This document shows, piece by piece, positions 61,409 through 64,000 of a stretch of 64,000 bases of DNA (the stretch's first letter is position 1; every line of letters starts with the position of its first letter). The position numbers and the translations under genes were made by a program. Where the stretch lies: contig CAZQOQ010000007.1 of the NCBI GenBank assembly GCA_964595205.1, positions 1 through 64,000 of the forward strand, given 5' to 3'. The notes under the pieces were generated by a model. The model saw nothing but the letters and a program-made list of their open reading frames with translations, was not told the origin of the DNA and made no database searches. Origin of the DNA: JADKIH01 sp964595205. Lineage in GTDB: Bacteria; Bacteroidota; Bacteroidia; AKYH767-A; 2013-40CM-41-45.

Positions 61409-61431
61409 AGTCTAACCAAACTATCTCTATA

Positions 61432-61869
61432 CTAATTACCTGATATTTTAAAGTTCAATTCCACCACACGACCATTCTCTGAAAAAATCAACTGGTCTGT
61501 AAGGTGCTTCATCAGAAATATTCCCCGTCCACATTCTTTTTCAAGATTTTCGGGAGAAGTCGGATCCGGTAAATTATAATAATCGAAACCGGGGCCTTCA
61601 TCTGCTATTGTAAATACGATCGAATGCGGGGAATGCGCACAGGTGACACTAACTTTCTTTCCGGGGTCGGATTTGTTACCATGGTAGATTGCATTCGTAA
61701 CAGCTTCGGTAATAGCCACAAGCATGTTCCCAAAAATGTCTTCGCTGATGTTATATTTATTTTTAACATCGTCAATCATGCGTTCAACTACAGTAAGGCT
61801 ATCTGGGATCGACTTTAATTCGATGGTCTGGGAATCGTCTGCAAGCTGCATTAAAGGATTATTTATCAA
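61432..61869 (-). CDS. RsbW-like ATP-binding protein (serine-kinase fold)
   Basis: A 145-residue GHKL-fold domain like anti-sigma kinases RsbW/SpoIIAB: N box AITEAVTNAIYHGNKSD, G1 box FTIADEGPGFDYYNLPDPTSPEN (in part), and GRGIFLMKHLTDQ. No anti-anti-sigma factor or sigma factor lies beside it. Genes of this sort are commonly found between a DUF4175 gene and ybeY in Bacteroidota, as here except for the gene inserted at 60466. Its start overlaps the end of the DUF4175 gene by 11 bases, so the two are transcribed together. Confidence 0.88.
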   Translation of the reverse strand: MINNPLMQLADDSQTIELKSIPDSLTVVERMIDDVKNKYNISEDIFGNMLVAITEAVTNAIYHGNKSDPGKKVSVTCAHSPHSIVFTIADEGPGFDYYNLPDPTSPENLEKECGRGIFLMKHLTDQLIFSENGRVVELNFKISGN

Positions 61870-64000
61870 TTGATTGGAAATAATCGTTAACCTTCTGTTT
61901 ATAATAAGAATTGAAGGAAGGGGGAACCGTCCTGAGCAATTCCATTTCTTTTAACTTAAGTCTCTTATACTCTTCAAATCCGTCAGGGTTACGTTGGTAA
62001 GCATTTTTTGATTCCTCGGATTTTCTTTGCTCCTCCTGGTCTCTCTCCCGCTCGGCTTTCTCGCTTTCAAGGAGTCGTGTGGTTATGTCCTGCTGGCGTT
62101 TAAGCGTTTGTTCGGAGATGATCCTGTTGACGATATCTTTTTCTGTCTCTTCCATCTGCCGGGCAATGTCTTCAAGGTTTCCCAGCGAATTCTTTCCGTC
62201 TTTATTTTCCTCCTGGTTTATCTTTCGGAGTTCGTTTCGGATGAATTCCTGCTCGGCAGCCATCTTAGCCAGTTGCTCGCTCATTGACTGTCCGGACTTA
62301 TCCAGTTTTCCTTTCTTGTTCTGTCCTTGTTTCATTCCCTCTTTTGCCTTCTGCATATTCTTATTGAGTTGTTCCTGCATCTTTCTCAACTGGGAAAGGG
62401 ATGTGGATTTTTTCTTCCCGGGTTTACTGCCTGGCTTATTACAACTGGCGTCTGACTCTGCCTGTTTCTGCATCATCTGCTGAAGGGCTTCGCTGAGCAT
62501 CAGCGTCAGGTTGTTGACGGATGTCATCACAAGTTGCTGCCGGCTGCGGCTCTGCGGAACGAGCCTGTCCTCGAGGTTATCGAGGGCATTATCCATGTTT
62601 TGATTGATCAGCGAAATCTCCTGGTTAACTTTGGCTTCAATCTGAACGACTCTTTTACTCAATGCAAACAATGAATCCTCGATCATCTTTGCATCGTCTT
62701 TTAATTTTCTCTGCTGCTGGCTGAGTTTAAGGTATTGAGGGTTGTTTACATCGATGGTTTTGAGTTGCTGCATTACCTGCTCCTGGTCAAACGAGAGTCG
62801 CAACAGGTTTTCCAGGAGAGCCCGAAGCGCATCCATGTCTTCTTCGTTTTCTTCTTTTTCCATTTCCTGTTTCATCTGTTCCATTTTCTGCGCGAGCTGT
62901 TCCATTTTACCGGAAGCATTTTTCTGCGACTTAGAAGCTTTGTTACTCTTGTTTTGCTGCAACTGGTCAGAACTGTTTTTCATGTCGTTCTGAATTTCTT
63001 CTTCCTGCTGATCGGTGTTTTCAAGATCTTTCTTGTCTTCCAGCTCATCATTCTTCTTCGCGAGATCGTCCATGTCTTTTCTGAACTCATCGAAGTCTTT
63101 GTTTAATTCGTCCTGCTGCTGTTTGAGGTCTTGGCTGTCGTTGTTCTTGTCTTCTGATTTTTTAGCCAGATCATCCTGTTTTTTCGACAGGTCTTTGAGT
63201 TTGTCAATATTATCCTGAAGCTTTTGTTCAAACTCAAGTTGTTTGAAGAGTTCGATGGTGCGTTCAAGTTCTTTCTGAAGGTCTTTATTATCCAGCTTCA
63301 TTTCGCTGAGCTGATCCTGCAGTTTGTCCTTGTCGACATTCTGCATGAGTTGCTGAAGTTGTTCAAGCAATTTTTTCAGTTCCGGCGACTGCAGTTTGTC
63401 CATCAACGTTTGTAATTGTTCCTGTTTCTGCAGGATATCTTCATTCACTTTTTTATATTCTTCCTGCTGGCGGTTTTTTTGCTCGTTTTGTTTTTTAATG
63501 TCTTCGAGCTTCTTCTCGAGTTCATTTTGTTTCTTTAGAAGGTCTTCGGCTTTCTTTTTATCCTCCCACGACATTTCTTTTTTCTCGAGTAGTTTTTTGC
63601 TGAGGTCGTTCAGGTCTTTCTGCATCTGCTTTACCTGTGAGATGCTCTCCTTCAGGTCGCTTTTTATATCCAGGTTTTTCTTTTCATTGTCTTCCGCAAT
63701 TTCTTTTAAGCTAGGCGCTTTAAATACAAGCGATTGGGAACGCGCCGATTTTGGACCGCTGATACCATCGTTATCCCACACTTCAAAATAATATTCGACT
63801 TCGTCTCCGGCAGAAATGTTTATGGAGTTTAAGTCCCACGAATAGAAAAACGGATCGGTATTCATGCTTTTGCTGACCGGAAGATTTTCTGAAAACTCCC
63901 TGTCTTTTTTACTTTGAATGGAATCGTTCGATTTCAGAAACCTGTAATTGAAGGAAAGTTTTGTAAAGCCATAATCGTCTTTAACGACTCCCTTGAAGAA
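61859..64000 (-). CDS. DUF4175-like protein with long coiled coil (5' end outside window)
   Basis: The frame is open from the window edge to the stop at 61859, 713 residues visible; the start and the usual N-terminal membrane segments lie beyond 64000. The visible beginning (GVVKDDYGFTKLSFNYRFL) and EYYFEVWDNDGISGPKSARS form a beta domain like that of DUF4175 proteins. It is followed by about 450 residues of highly charged Gln/Lys/Glu/Asp-rich coiled coil (KKQNELEKKLEDIKKQNEQK and similar), then KEMELLRTVPPSFNSYYKQKVNDYF (in part). Bacteroidota DUF4175 proteins are membrane-anchored and uncharacterised. An internal ATG at 63865 is not the real start because homologous sequence continues upstream. 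Confidence 0.85.
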   Translation of the reverse strand, partial: FFKGVVKDDYGFTKLSFNYRFLKSNDSIQSKKDREFSENLPVSKSMNTDPFFYSWDLNSINISAGDEVEYYFEVWDNDGISGPKSARSQSLVFKAPSLKEIAEDNEKKNLDIKSDLKESISQVKQMQKDLNDLSKKLLEKKEMSWEDKKKAEDLLKKQNELEKKLEDIKKQNEQKNRQQEEYKKVNEDILQKQEQLQTLMDKLQSPELKKLLEQLQQLMQNVDKDKLQDQLSEMKLDNKDLQKELERTIELFKQLEFEQKLQDNIDKLKDLSKKQDDLAKKSEDKNNDSQDLKQQQDELNKDFDEFRKDMDDLAKKNDELEDKKDLENTDQQEEEIQNDMKNSSDQLQQNKSNKASKSQKNASGKMEQLAQKMEQMKQEMEKEENEEDMDALRALLENLLRLSFDQEQVMQQLKTIDVNNPQYLKLSQQQRKLKDDAKMIEDSLFALSKRVVQIEAKVNQEISLINQNMDNALDNLEDRLVPQSRSRQQLVMTSVNNLTLMLSEALQQMMQKQAESDASCNKPGSKPGKKKSTSLSQLRKMQEQLNKNMQKAKEGMKQGQNKKGKLDKSGQSMSEQLAKMAAEQEFIRNELRKINQEENKDGKNSLGNLEDIARQMEETEKDIVNRIISEQTLKRQQDITTRLLESEKAERERDQEEQRKSEESKNAYQRNPDGFEEYKRLKLKEMELLRTVPPSFNSYYKQKVNDYFQSIDK

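Noticed and set aside
61432..61869. Partner-switching sigma regulation module
   Set aside because: Only the ATPase is present; there is no STAS-domain antagonist, phosphatase or sigma factor beside it.
62027..63791. Several Ser/Phe-rich or Leu-rich frames on the plus strand
   Set aside because: Antisense of the Lys/Glu/Gln-rich coiled coil of the DUF4175-like gene.

Overview
The window comes from a member of the Bacteroidota, most likely an uncultured relative of the Chitinophagales/Sphingobacteriales. The evidence is: several proteins with type IX secretion (T9SS) C-terminal sorting domains (type A 'YPNPT...' and type B 'FTPNGDG...'), SprB-type repeats, an HU-CCDC81/SPOR protein, a DUF4175-like gene next to an RsbW-like ATPase, weak or absent Shine-Dalgarno sequences, and promoters that read TTTG-N19/21-TANNTTTG, the pattern of the Bacteroidota primary sigma factor. 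The species cannot be named from the sequence alone.

Layout. 1-222 is a broken IS21-type IstB remnant. 619-9337 holds an LTA-synthase-like membrane sulfatase, a 1561-aa RHS/YD-repeat surface protein and a SprB/dockerin-like secreted protein. 9401-11321 is accC-accB on the minus strand. 11780-24738 holds a 3577-aa T9SS giant (five copies of a 553-aa module, each with a seven-bladed FG-GAP propeller, then 14 Cys-rich calcium-loop-like repeats) and a kelch-type T9SS protein. 24811-29455 (minus) is a FadL porin and the operon yceD-rpmF-plsX-fabH; the surface-protein block lies between fabH and accBC, which are contiguous in many relatives. 29590-37228 is housekeeping (lysophospholipid acyltransferase, bacilliredoxin, response regulator, tadA, aspS, dipeptide epimerase), two outer-membrane barrels, a near-naked type B T9SS domain protein and a 22-codon Lys/Ala-rich micro-ORF with its own promoter and terminator.

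37730-50347 holds a PAS histidine kinase, methylmalonyl-CoA epimerase, a HAD/SdiA-regulated pair, a CAU-anticodon tRNA, rpoN, an HU-CCDC81/SPOR protein, a MarR-controlled yceI-nitroreductase-pirin-marR operon and trpS. 50445-55653 is an AT-rich three-gene operon of secreted proteins joined by ATGA overlaps. 55792-64000 holds the acyl-CoA (propionyl-CoA) carboxylase beta chain, purD, a 55-aa membrane protein not previously obvious, a polytopic membrane protein, ybeY, an exported protein, an RsbW-like ATPase and a partial DUF4175-like coiled-coil protein.

How it fits together. Fatty-acid and phospholipid initiation (accBC, plsX, fabH, a PlsC-like acyltransferase) and propionate/methylmalonyl metabolism (pccB-like, mce) form the metabolic core, interrupted by cassettes of very large exported adhesin-like proteins. 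The strongest signals without an obvious annotation are the intergenic tandem arrays of 6-8-bp units. These are often built as inverted arms and often sit between convergent genes; every locus uses its own unit. There are also two copies of a long CCACAAAG-type inverted repeat, a perfect 22-bp palindrome over the yceI promoter, and the micro-ORF at 37160-37228.
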